Source: Caldilineaceae bacterium bin5 (GTDB taxonomy: Bacteria; Chloroflexota; Anaerolineae; Caldilineales; Caldilineaceae). From it: a stretch of 35,148 nucleotides of DNA. The position numbers and the translations under genes were made by a program. Below are positions 1 to 8,752 of this stretch, in pieces (within the stretch, counting starts at the first letter, position 1; each line of letters opens with the position of its first letter). The DNA lies in NCBI GenBank assembly GCA_002238445.1, contig MPML01000052.1, positions 1 through 35,148 of the forward strand, in the 5' to 3' direction. Under the pieces are notes generated by a model. The model was not told the DNA's origin, searched no databases, and was given only the letters and a program-made list of their open reading frames with translations.

Positions 1-62
1 GCCACCTCAGCTTCTCTAAGCTTGTTAATCACCTGCTCCGGCGTATGTCTCTTCTTCGCCAT
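1..62 (-). CDS. IS3-family transposase OrfA, N-terminal fragment (runs off window)
   Basis: Twenty codons are visible from an ATG at 62, beginning MAKKRHTPEQVINKLREAE. This is the characteristic opening of IS3-family OrfA proteins, the helix-turn-helix subunit that binds the element ends. A G-rich ribosome-binding site (GGGGGGAAAG) directly precedes the ATG. The gene continues beyond base 1, so nothing can be said on whether OrfA, or OrfB made by frameshifting, is intact. Confidence 0.75.
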   Translation of the reverse strand, partial: MAKKRHTPEQVINKLREAEV

Positions 63-127
63 CTTTCCCCCCTTTCTACGGCCCAATACTAACATTATAC
101 CTGGACCAGTTCTTGGGGGGCAGGTCA
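1..127 (-). mobile_element. IS3-family insertion sequence, left end only (cut by window edge)
   Basis: Read on the minus strand, the sequence begins at 127 with TGACCTGCCCCCCAAG, a TG-starting, C-rich terminus of the kind seen on IS3-family elements. About 65 nt further in, at 62, lies the start of an OrfA-type transposase. The rest of the element, including the other terminal repeat and the target duplication, is outside the window. The exact outer boundary (126 or 127) is inferred from the TG start. The family call rests on the OrfA start; the terminus is supporting evidence only. Confidence 0.6.
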
Positions 128-841
128 CCAGGCTATTGCCAAAATGTCACTATTCGGGTAAATCCAACGAAATTGGCCAACCCTGATTGGTTCTGCTGTT
201 GGCGTCCCGTCCGGCTCCAATATCTGGATTTCAGGAGTTATCCGTACCACCATGTACCTTCCCAACACATGGATGATATTGGGTCTGCGTTCCAAAGGAA
301 TGTGACCATTCACTTCATAGAATTCCCAAATATGCTCAGACAATCTTTCTTTTTCTATCGCGTCATAAGCGAGGATGATTTTGTAGGGTATATCAGTCCA
401 CCGTTGAAGAGGCACTCTAATCTGCGGAGGAACAATTCCCTCAGAGTCAGGCATTCTCGGAATTGCAGCGAAATTCTCTAGCGCACTGCGTAGACTTGCC
501 CTGTCTAGCTTCGACTTGATCTCTGCGACAGCTATCGTCCCCTCCAGTGGCGCGATGCTTCGAGTCTGGTTAGACAGTTGGAAAGTAGGTGTGTTGATGG
601 AAGTCACTATCACATCGATCTGTTTCGAGGCGTTTCCTTTCATGTCAAAGACATATCCTCCTAGGAATACATCGCACGTCTTTGGCAGATGGCGTTCCAA
701 GAAATTTCGGTAAACTTCCTCCCTCTCCGTACCGACGCCTGTTGGGTTGGCTAGGAGCGACGCCTGTTTCGCCTCGGCAACCAGGTATTGGGCGACTTGA
801 AAATAGTAACTCTTCAGGTCGGAGAATACGTCAGTACTCAT
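125..841 (-). CDS. DUF6602-like protein, probably truncated by an IS element
   Basis: A 238-residue soluble protein, without signal peptide or membrane segment, that resembles DUF6602 proteins, a family of unknown function often found among defence and mobile genes. Visible features are an N-terminal helical stretch with a GTEREE motif (residues 37-42), a segment with IDVIV (about 74-78), and an AVAEIKSKL stretch (about 105-113). The D...ExK spacing resembles a PD-(D/E)XK nuclease core, which is my inference. The ATG is supported by GGAAGGA about 8 nt upstream. The stop codon coincides with the first bases of the adjacent IS3-type terminus, so the original C-terminus may be missing. It lies 57 nt downstream of the Fic gene on the same strand and is probably co-transcribed with it. 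Confidence 0.6.
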   Translation of the reverse strand: MSTDVFSDLKSYYFQVAQYLVAEAKQASLLANPTGVGTEREEVYRNFLERHLPKTCDVFLGGYVFDMKGNASKQIDVIVTSINTPTFQLSNQTRSIAPLEGTIAVAEIKSKLDRASLRSALENFAAIPRMPDSEGIVPPQIRVPLQRWTDIPYKIILAYDAIEKERLSEHIWEFYEVNGHIPLERRPNIIHVLGRYMVVRITPEIQILEPDGTPTAEPIRVGQFRWIYPNSDILAIAW

Positions 842-898
842 TAGGCAAGTCCTTCCGTCAGGATATTATCATCGCCTGGCAGGGCTTGGGTGCGTCTG

Positions 899-2077
899 TC
901 ACACCTCATCCTCCTGCTCAGTCTCGTTGAAAAGCTCTAGATAACTCTGATAGATGAAAGCCCGGTTGCGGGCCTGGCCTGTGAATTCGCGCAGGATGCC
1001 GTACTCCACCAGTCGTGCAACCAAATTGTTGGCTGTCTGGTAAGTTGTGCCTATAAGCTCCTGAACGTCGTCCACCGAGACAACCGGTCGCGAAAAGATA
1101 TGTTCTAGAACGCGATGTCCATTGGCGGCAGCGCGGCCGAAGTGGTCGTTGATTACATGGCGGTGACTTTCTCGCAGAGCGAGTATGCGTTGAACCGTCT
1201 CGGTCGACTGCTCGCTCACCTCTGCTACACCGCGCAGGAAGAAAGCAAGCCATTTCTCCCATGTTCCAGCATCACGCACCGCCTGCAGTTCGTCGTAGTA
1301 CTGTTGGCGGTACCGCTTGAAGAAGTAGGACAAGTAGAGAACCGGCTGTGTTAATGTCCGTTGCTGGCAGAGCAGGAAAGTGATGAGCAACCGCCCGACA
1401 CGGCCATTGCCGTCCCTAAACGGGTGAATCGTCTCAAATTGAGCGTGTACTAATCCGATCTTGATTAGCAGCGGGTGCTCCGTATCATAATGGATGAAGC
1501 GCTCCAGGGACGACATCGCCTCAGCCAGTTCGGAGGGTGGAGGTGGAACGAAGTTGGCCTCACGCAGCGTACAGCCCTCGGGTCCGATCCAGTTCTGCGA
1601 GGTTCGCAGTTCGCCGGGCGTTAGATGGGAACCGCGGACGCCTTTTAGAAGTTCGCCGTGGATTTCACAGATCAGTCGCGTCGATACCGGCAGCGTAGAC
1701 AGCCGCTCCAGGCCGTAATTCATGGCGCTGACATAGTTGATTACTTCAGCTGCATCCTTCGGACGGTTCGGCGTCAGAATTTCCGCCTCGGCTGCCAGCA
1801 GGTCTTGCAACGAACTTTGCGTCCCCTCGATCTGGCTCGATAGCACCGCCTCATTGCGTACGTACATATAGACGAACATATCAGCGTCGGGCAGGATCTG
1901 GATCGAACCGTCCAGCCTACCCAACGCGCGGTCGGCTTCGGACAACAGTTGCTGGAGTTCGTTCGTAATGTGTACCGGCGGCTCTGGCGGCAACGCTTCT
2001 GGAATAAACGCCCTGTATCCGCTTGGCTGTCTGACGTATCTTCCGGCCCGGGTAGAGGACGCTTGATCGGTTATCAT
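899..2077 (-). CDS. Fic family protein adenylyltransferase (class II) with C-terminal winged helix
   Basis: A 392-residue Fic/DOC protein predicted to transfer AMP to hydroxyl side chains of target proteins. The Fic motif HPFRDGNGRVGR is complete at residues 218-229 (catalytic His218). An N-terminal inhibitory-helix motif of the S-x-x-x-E-G type is visible at Ser80-Glu84-Gly85, which places it in class II, where the inhibitor is built into the same chain N-terminal to the core. Residues about 320-385 read as a winged-helix DNA-binding region, common in this family. No strong Shine-Dalgarno site precedes the ATG. The upstream region carries three evenly spaced palindromes beginning 39 bp before the start, so autoregulation through the winged helix is a reasonable inference. 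The gene precedes the DUF6602-like gene. Confidence 0.92.
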   Translation of the reverse strand: MITDQASSTRAGRYVRQPSGYRAFIPEALPPEPPVHITNELQQLLSEADRALGRLDGSIQILPDADMFVYMYVRNEAVLSSQIEGTQSSLQDLLAAEAEILTPNRPKDAAEVINYVSAMNYGLERLSTLPVSTRLICEIHGELLKGVRGSHLTPGELRTSQNWIGPEGCTLREANFVPPPPSELAEAMSSLERFIHYDTEHPLLIKIGLVHAQFETIHPFRDGNGRVGRLLITFLLCQQRTLTQPVLYLSYFFKRYRQQYYDELQAVRDAGTWEKWLAFFLRGVAEVSEQSTETVQRILALRESHRHVINDHFGRAAANGHRVLEHIFSRPVVSVDDVQELIGTTYQTANNLVARLVEYGILREFTGQARNRAFIYQSYLELFNETEQEDEV

Positions 2078-2115
2078 AGGAATCTATCGCTTCGGCGTAA
2101 CAATCCAGCAAGTTT

Positions 2116-2218
2116 ATATTAACGGCTACCTTTAATATAACACGTTTGCACCTCTATATTAAAGGCTGCCGTTAATATGGAAGCAATTTCCAGCCATGTT
2201 AAAGGTTACCGTTAATAT
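2116..2218. promoter_or_regulatory. Three phased 23-bp palindromic operators upstream of the Fic gene
   Basis: Three near-identical interrupted palindromes lie at 2116-2138, 2156-2178 and 2196-2218. The form is ATATTAAMGG-N3-CCKTTAATAT, with 10-bp arms that match at 9/10 or 8/10 within each site. Their centres (2127, 2167, 2207) are exactly 40 bp apart, close to four helical turns. They fall in the leader of the Fic gene, and the AT-rich arms offer -10-like hexamers, so a bound protein would overlap the promoter. The binding protein is not known; the Fic protein itself (C-terminal winged helix) is the obvious candidate. Confidence 0.8.
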
Positions 2219-2400
2219 GGCCGCACTCTCGCTGCCCTTCCTTCCCGCGCGCGAAGTTTCCCGCCGCCGGATTCGCCGCGCTGCATGAAGATCAACCGAT
2301 ATGAAACCTACTAAGTGAGTGGGGTGTCCTACTAGAGTTAAAGCCGTGAAACCTTAACATCGCGAGAATGGCGCCGCTCCGAAACCACTGTTGTCCGCCT

Positions 2401-3057
2401 TCACGCCAGCTCAGGCTCCGAATCCAGCAGCCGCACAACAACCTCGATCAACTCAGTCACCTTTTCGTCGCTGAATCCGTTGACATCAAAACCGTGAGCA
2501 ATTGCGTTCCTATACTTCATAATGTCGGTCATATAGTCGTGGTCCTCGCGCGAAATGATGCCGTGCATGACCGCCATATCGAGGATGTATGACGCCGTGG
2601 TAACGCGCGTGATGGAGATCTCGGCGGCCTCGGTCAGATACCGGATCGCTGCCTCGCAAGCCGACCAGGCCAACAAGTAGGCGGCCTCGCCCGAACCCTT
2701 CGCAAGAACTTCCTCCGATTCGGCAAGACGCCGACGGATCTCCTCTTCGGCAAATGGCTGCGCGCCCTTGGGCGACTTCAGTTTCTCTGGTTCGCCTACG
2801 AGCAGCAGATCATAGCTCCAGCCAGGCTTTTCATACAAGATTTCCGCCAGCTCTGTCATCCTGGGTGACCTTGCCAACGAAGTCCTGGACTTGACTTCAA
2901 TGACTCGGGTTTCCTCACCTTTACGCACGACCAGGTCAGCGCGGTAGCCGGGCAGGAAATCAAGCTGGCAGTTTTCCTCTACTTCATAACCCCTGCTGCG
3001 GTACTCTGCCGCCTTCTTGTCAACGAACTTTCTTTCAAGAATCGCAATGTCTTCCAT
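2401..3057 (-). CDS. PD-(D/E)XK endonuclease-like domain fused to a HEPN domain
   Basis: A 218-residue protein with two parts. Residues 1-90 look like a restriction-endonuclease fold: a hydrophobic strand with Asp41 (YRADLVV) and then Glu54-x-Lys56 (VIEVKSR), the D...ExK signature, reminiscent of the AHJR-like REase group. Residues about 105-215 are helical and contain RNAIAH (Arg183-His188), the R-x4-H motif of HEPN domains, many of which are ribonucleases in defence and toxin systems. The ATG is preceded by GGGGGTGA at proper spacing. It is followed downstream by the Fic gene on the same strand and preceded by a second nuclease-like gene, suggesting a small defence island. The biological role is unproven. 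Confidence 0.72.
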   Translation of the reverse strand: MEDIAILERKFVDKKAAEYRSRGYEVEENCQLDFLPGYRADLVVRKGEETRVIEVKSRTSLARSPRMTELAEILYEKPGWSYDLLLVGEPEKLKSPKGAQPFAEEEIRRRLAESEEVLAKGSGEAAYLLAWSACEAAIRYLTEAAEISITRVTTASYILDMAVMHGIISREDHDYMTDIMKYRNAIAHGFDVNGFSDEKVTELIEVVVRLLDSEPELA

Positions 3058-3152
3058 TACGCTGTCACCCCCTGGCCTGACGCATCGGCATCGTTATGCA
3101 TCGATAGAGACGTCCCTCTCTTGGTTCTTACATGTATTAGCACATGGTGACA

Positions 3153-4151
3153 TCATGCGTCTTCGCTTGTCGGACGTTCAATGCTTGCTCGTAGGCTGAC
3201 GATCCCTAATTCCTGCCACTTTCCCTGTCGATAACGCGTCTTGCTTCTGAGGTTGCCTATCACATTCGATGACCGCTGCATGCGTGAGGCGTCCCAACGG
3301 TGAAACTCCTTGCGACCGTCGCTGTGGGACTCTTCAAGCCACGCCTCCTTAGTGCGTAGCAATGCGTCCAGGAAGTCTGAGGAGTCCTGCGGATCCAGAG
3401 TGATCGGAAGCGTGGAGCCCTGCCCTCGCCTGCGCGGCTGCTTCGCGGCAGAAGTAGTAACTTCCTGATTTATCACCAGCCGGGGACCAACGCGCCGTGA
3501 CAGAAAATGCTCAACCAACTCCGGCTCAGGCTTCATTCCGCAAATGCGCTCAGTAGTCTCCGAGATTAAGTCCACCAGAATCTCATCGGGAGTTTCGACG
3601 AGTTGGTTCCAGGCTTCGATGATGGTCTTATCGATAATCTCTGCTCGTTGCTGCGACCGCACCGAATTCTCAGCGTCACTTACCGCCCGGCCGCTAATCA
3701 CTTTTTCCTGGGATAGGTACTCCACGAATCGTTGCTCAATAATGGAGGGATCTTGGGATTCGAGGTCAATGGTCAGGAACCGTCTCTGGTCCCAATTCCC
3801 CCGCTGCAAAGGCAAATAGAGCCACCATGTCCGTCCGTTGGTCAGCACAGCCAGTTCTGTCCCTTCCTGAAAGCAATACTCCAATAGCTGCTGCTGGTGG
3901 CTCTCCAGGTTTTCGCCGGGCCGTTTGACCTCTATGAATACGGCATTGGCTGTACCTGGCCGGAGCGCAAAGTCTACACGGCGGGTCCCAACCGTGTACT
4001 CTGGGACAACCTCCGAAACGTCGAAGGTATTCCATCCGGCAAGGTGGAGCAGTCTCAGAACCACCCCCTGTTTGGTGGCGGATTCGTCCAGGCTGCGCAA
4101 GAGGCCAGTGCTCTTGATTTGCTCAACCGCACGAGCAATCGTTTCGGTCAT
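3153..4151 (-). CDS. Orphan HsdR N-terminal-like nuclease domain protein
   Basis: A 332-residue protein whose first 120 residues match the N-terminal nuclease domain of type I restriction subunits (HsdR_N-like). Asp60 (RRVDFALR), Glu74-x-Lys76 (VFIEVKRPGE) and a Q-x3-Y element (Gln88, Tyr92) form the expected PD-(D/E)XK set, followed by AVLTNGRTWWLYLP, typical of this group. There is no helicase part, so it is not a complete HsdR. The C-terminal about 60 residues (SNVIGNLRSKTRYRQGKW) form a separate basic region, perhaps nucleic-acid binding. The ATG follows AGGAGAAA by about 10 nt. Ninety-five bases separate it from the REase-HEPN gene downstream. Likely a defence or housekeeping nuclease; the substrate is unknown. 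Confidence 0.75.
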   Translation of the reverse strand: MTETIARAVEQIKSTGLLRSLDESATKQGVVLRLLHLAGWNTFDVSEVVPEYTVGTRRVDFALRPGTANAVFIEVKRPGENLESHQQQLLEYCFQEGTELAVLTNGRTWWLYLPLQRGNWDQRRFLTIDLESQDPSIIEQRFVEYLSQEKVISGRAVSDAENSVRSQQRAEIIDKTIIEAWNQLVETPDEILVDLISETTERICGMKPEPELVEHFLSRRVGPRLVINQEVTTSAAKQPRRRGQGSTLPITLDPQDSSDFLDALLRTKEAWLEESHSDGRKEFHRWDASRMQRSSNVIGNLRSKTRYRQGKWQELGIVSLRASIERPTSEDA

Positions 4152-4301
4152 GCTCTCGTTTCTCCTGAATAGAAATAGACCGGTGTCTTCACTTCACCGC
4201 CCATTATCGGTCACGGATTGGATGGAGGTGGACCTTTACGGGAATCGCCGGAAACTGAACCGTTCCCAACGCCAGTTGGCGCCAGTCTATCCTGCTCAAT
4301 T

Positions 4302-4532
4302 TCAAAGTAAGTTCAAATCTGAGACCAGCAGCCCCACCCCCCGAATCTCCCCCAACAACCCCTCCGCCTCCTGCTCCAGCGCCCTTACATCACCCCAGAT
4401 CTCCTCCGGCGCACGCAGCGGCTGCGGCCTGAAGAAATAGCGCGTGAAGCCGATCTCACACCCTACCTTCACGCTGCCCAGATTGTCGAACTGGTGGAGG
4501 AAAAAGGAGCGCGTCCGCGTCTGTCTCGACAC
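4302..4532 (-). pseudogene. Remnant: C-terminal end of an HsdM-type DNA methylase
   Basis: On the minus strand, the segment reading GCEIGFTRYFFRPQP followed by an acidic helical tail (LRAPEEIWGDVRALEQEAEG) matches the extreme C-terminus of type I and related N6-adenine methylases. Such proteins end with FTRYFY.P-type sequence and a coiled helix, then stop. The stop at 4302-4304 looks natural. Nothing of the catalytic domain (no NPPF motif) is present, so this is a decayed 3' end. Homology appears to begin near 4500, exactly where an unrelated fragment begins on the other strand. It neighbours an orphan HsdR-N-like gene, hinting at a lost restriction-modification locus. Confidence 0.6.
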
Positions 4533-4635
4533 CTGCCACGCACTGCTCGCCGGCTACGACTTCCGCACCGAGGAGGGCTACGGGGCCATGATGGCCGAGC
4601 TCGAAGAGACCGTCGGCATCGAGAGCACCGGCTGA
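4507..4635 (+). pseudogene. Remnant: internal piece of endonuclease IV (nfo-like)
   Basis: About 42 codons on the plus strand read VRVCLDTCHALLAGYDFRTE then EGYGAMMAELEETVG, which closely resembles the metal-binding VCLDTCHAFAAGYD block of endonuclease IV, an AP endonuclease of base excision repair. Both the N-terminal part and the C-terminal part (the HLNDS and HIGEG-type blocks) are absent. The frame stops at 4633-4635 soon after. The fragment abuts, and overlaps at its 5' edge, the methylase remnant on the opposite strand, so the point near 4500-4510 is a recombination scar. Confidence 0.6.
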
Positions 4636-4639
4636 TGCC

Positions 4640-4667
4640 ACTAAAAACTAAAAACCGACTACCAAAA
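4640..4667 (+). repeat. Heptameric tandem repeat (ACTAAAA type)
   Basis: Four consecutive 7-bp units read ACTAAAA, ACTAAAA, ACCGACT, ACCAAAA. The array lies between the endonuclease IV remnant and the stop codon of the deacetylase gene. The same heptad family recurs at 22265, 24137 and 30070. Confidence 0.7.
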
Positions 4668-4676
4668 ATCGCCCTT

Positions 4677-6200
<1,524 letters not shown>

Positions 6201-6286
6201 CCACGGCCACGCGCCCGGCGCAGCCTGCTCGCCGCCGACGATCTGTCCTTCCAGTCCTGCCGGCGTCGGTGGCGGCGGCGCCGCGC

Positions 6287-6293
6287 TTTTGGG
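6287..6293 (-). other. Candidate -1 ribosomal frameshift heptamer C CCA AAA
   Basis: On the minus strand the 0-frame codons are GGC CCA AAA GCG. The heptamer C-CCA-AAA fits X-XXY-YYZ, and slipping one base back gives CCC AAA AGC, exactly the frame of the downstream protease. GAGGAG (6311-6316) lies 17 nt upstream and a very GC-rich tract containing GGCGCC lies just downstream. These are the usual kinds of stimulators, though the upstream spacing is somewhat long. An assembly or natural one-base indel is the alternative. Confidence 0.45.
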
Positions 6294-6721
6294 CCCGTCG
6301 GTCGCCGCGGCTCCTCGCTTTCGCCCGTTTCCGCCGCCGTCGCGATCAAAGACTTGCCCGCGCCGTCTGCCCCGACCGCAACCCGCTCACCGCCCGCCGT
6401 GTTGGCGCGAACCGCCATTCTCAAGCTATTCGGGGCCAGGGAGGCGCCCTCTTCAGCCACCGGCGTCACGGCACCCGCTGCCGGGACCACCAGTTCGGGC
6501 ACCACCACACGACTGCACGACATCAGAATTACAACCGGCGCCAGAATGGACAGGATGCTGAGACCGCCGTACGAGCCAAGCGTACGACGTAGCGCGTCCA
6601 ATCCGCCGGTCCGCTTCGGAACCGATCCGGGCCGGGCGTCAGCATCAAACGCGCCCCTGCTCGAGAGGGGCGCGGTCGAAACAGTTTGTCGCAAAGATCG
6701 CCGGGGAGAGCGCAAATTCAT
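6287..6721 (-). CDS. Lipoprotein-like N-terminal segment of the protease-deacetylase, in the 0 frame
   Basis: From an ATG at 6721 the 0 frame encodes an Arg-rich N-terminus and one hydrophobic stretch at about residues 50-69 ending LMSC (a lipobox-like Cys70, although Met at -2 is unusual). An Ala/Val/Pro-rich linker follows. After about 145 codons (6287) this frame turns into Arg-rich nonsense, whereas the frame one base back (-1) continues as a proline-rich linker, the IVGG motif and the protease. I read this as the secretion/anchor part of the 4677-6200 gene, joined either by -1 frameshifting at 6287-6293 or broken by an indel. Taken together the product would be about 680 residues. Confidence 0.5.
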
Positions 6722-6763
6722 GCCCGCATTCTACCAAAATCGGGAGGAGAGCGCCAAAAAAGG

Positions 6764-6791
6764 TTGATTATTTTGCCCCTACGCGTATAAT
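6764..6791 (+). promoter_or_regulatory. Sigma-70-type promoter of the Crp/Fnr regulator gene
   Basis: TTGATT (6764-6769) and a perfect TATAAT (6786-6791) are separated by 16 bp. Transcription would start near 6798, leaving a leader of about 70 nt before the ATG at 6870. It lies in the intergenic region shared with the divergent protease-deacetylase gene. Confidence 0.65.
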
Positions 6792-6869
6792 GAACTTACA
6801 CCCAAAAGACGACTGCGAACCAGGGCCGCCGAACAAGCCAGACCCGCGGCGGGCGAGGAGAGACCTAAA

Positions 6870-7598
6870 ATGACGATCATGAAGATGTCCACCGCCCTGC
6901 AACCCGCGGAAAAGATGAAGTTCCTCTCCGAACTGATGGTCTTTCAGGACCTGACTTCCAGAGAAATGGAAGAGTTGAATCGCATTACGACGATGAGCAC
7001 TGTGCGCAAAGGACGGGTATTCTACCGCCCGGAGGAGCCGGGCGAAGTCCTCTTCATATTGAAGGAAGGCCGCGTGCAGCTCTATCGCATCAGCCCTGAG
7101 GGCAAAAAACTGGTCATAACAACCCTCGGCCCCCATACTCTTTTCGGTGAAATGGCCCTGCTGGGCACGAAAATGCACAACACCTTCGCCGAAGCCATCG
7201 ACGACTGCCTGATCTGTGTCATGAGCCGCAACGACCTGGAGCGACTCATTCTCAGCAAGCCACAGGTCGCCCTCCGCATCCTCGAGATCACCGGCCAGCG
7301 CCTGCAGGAGGCCGAGGAGAGCCTCGAAAACATGGCCTTCAAAGGAATCCCCGCCCGCCTGGCCAACCTGCTCCTGCGCCTTTCCGACGAACAGCAGTCC
7401 GACGAAGTAACCGGCCTCACCCACCAGGACCTGGCCGAAAGCATCGGCACCTACCGCGAAACGGCCACCCAGGTCCTCAACGACCTCAAATCCCGCGGCC
7501 TGATCGAAATCGGACGCAAGCGTATCAAACTGCTCGATCGGGAGACAATTTCCGTCATCGGCAGCAAACGCATCAAGCTGCTCGATGAGAATATCTGA
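6870..7598 (+). CDS. Crp/Fnr family transcriptional regulator
   Basis: A 242-residue regulator. Residues about 25-140 form a cyclic-nucleotide-binding-type beta barrel (LFILKEGRVQLYR, then TLFGEMALLG). A long dimer helix follows, and about 160-225 is a Crp-type winged helix with a recognition region THQDLAESIGTYRETATQVL. No FNR-type N-terminal cysteine cluster is present, so an oxygen-sensing Fe-S cluster is unlikely; the effector is unknown. GAGGAGAG precedes the ATG at good spacing. The C-terminus is odd: KRIKLLD occurs twice, 16 residues apart, suggesting a small duplication of the last coding stretch. It is divergent from the protease-deacetylase gene. Confidence 0.9.
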   Translation: MTIMKMSTALQPAEKMKFLSELMVFQDLTSREMEELNRITTMSTVRKGRVFYRPEEPGEVLFILKEGRVQLYRISPEGKKLVITTLGPHTLFGEMALLGTKMHNTFAEAIDDCLICVMSRNDLERLILSKPQVALRILEITGQRLQEAEESLENMAFKGIPARLANLLLRLSDEQQSDEVTGLTHQDLAESIGTYRETATQVLNDLKSRGLIEIGRKRIKLLDRETISVIGSKRIKLLDENI

Positions 7599-7989
7599 AC
7601 CGTAGTCGCCTTTATCAACTTGTTAGCGACCAATAACACCAGTGGACCCCGCGGTTTGCTGGCCAACGGCCGCCAGGGTCTGTTCAGCGGTCAAGCAACG
7701 GCTGTGATCCAAGGCTGCCTGCAGTAATCGCGCCCCTTCGGAAGTTTCTCCCAGCACTTGGAACTGCCCACCGGCCAGCCCGCGCCATCCTCACGCAATG
7801 TCTCCCTTCCCACCTGCTCGGCCAACCTCTTGCCAGTCTGAAAAGTAACGCGAAACTCTCCACTGTTCCCTTCGTATAGGTCATCAAAAGGAAGCGGTCA
7901 ATACCCCCGCAACCGCCGCAACCATCTAACGCGCCCAAGCTTGGCCTTCGCCTGCGCCGTATCGCCAAAATAATACAGAGTCTCGGTCT
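7599..7989. other. Intergenic region without recognised gene
   Basis: About 390 bases between the Crp/Fnr gene and the exporter ATPase. Reading frames here have no recognisable protein similarity, and I see no convincing hairpin with a T-run. The promoter of the exporter operon is probably here but no clear -35/-10 pair stands out. Confidence 0.5.
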
Positions 7990-8703
7990 ATGACTGGCCC
8001 ACCGCCCCTCATCGAAATTCGCAACCTGACCAGGACCTACAACATCGGCCGGACCGCGCTGCATGCTCTCAAGAATGTCTCTCTTACCATCGAACACGGA
8101 GAATACGTAGCCGTCGTAGGCACCAGCGGCTCCGGCAAGAGCACCCTTCTGAATATCCTCGGCCTGCTCGACCGGCCCACCGAGGGTACATATAACATCC
8201 GCAAGCAGGACGCCGGCGACCTGACCGACAGACAACGCACCACCCTGAGGAACAGGGAGATCGGGTTCGTCTTCCAGGAGTTCAATCTCCTGGCGCGTGC
8301 GACCGCCCGCCGCCAGGCGGAACTGCCCCTCTTCTATGCCGGTGTCTCCCGCAAAGAGTCGCGCCGCCGCGCCCTGAACGCCCTCGCACAAGTTGGCTTG
8401 GCCGATCGAGCCGACCACAGACCCGAAGAGCTCTCAGGAGGACAGCGCCAGAGAGTGGCCATCGCCCGCGCCCTCGTTAACAGCCCCTCTCTCCTTCTCG
8501 CCGACGAGCCAACCGGCGCAATCGATACGCAAACCGGTGAAGAGGTTATGGCTCTCTTCGAGCAACGGCACCTTGAAGGACTGACACTGCTGATCGTCAC
8601 CCACGACCGCGAGATCGCGGCCAGGGCCCGGCGTATAATCACCCTCCGCGACGGTGCCGTCATCTCCGACGAGCGGCGGCCAGCACCCGCTGCCGCGCCG
8701 TGA
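7990..8703 (+). CDS. ABC transporter ATP-binding protein, MacB/LolD type
   Basis: A 237-residue ATPase that would power the permease encoded next to it. Walker A GTSGSGKST (44-52), the signature LSGGQRQ (148-154), Walker B LLLADEP (168-174) and the switch-region His (VTHD, about 204) are all intact. The AGV and RPEELSGG surroundings are typical of MacB/LolD ATPases, which drive export or lipoprotein release rather than import. The stretch after the Q-loop (LLARATARRQAELPL) differs from the usual TALENVELPL form, a mild oddity. The Shine-Dalgarno site is weak. It is the first gene of a three-gene set (ATPase, permease, HlyD-like adaptor). Confidence 0.92.
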   Translation: MTGPPPLIEIRNLTRTYNIGRTALHALKNVSLTIEHGEYVAVVGTSGSGKSTLLNILGLLDRPTEGTYNIRKQDAGDLTDRQRTTLRNREIGFVFQEFNLLARATARRQAELPLFYAGVSRKESRRRALNALAQVGLADRADHRPEELSGGQRQRVAIARALVNSPSLLLADEPTGAIDTQTGEEVMALFEQRHLEGLTLLIVTHDREIAARARRIITLRDGAVISDERRPAPAAAP

Positions 8704-8752
8704 AATAAATATCTCGAATGGCTGCCAGCAACCGGGCCGGAGGAAACCCGAA

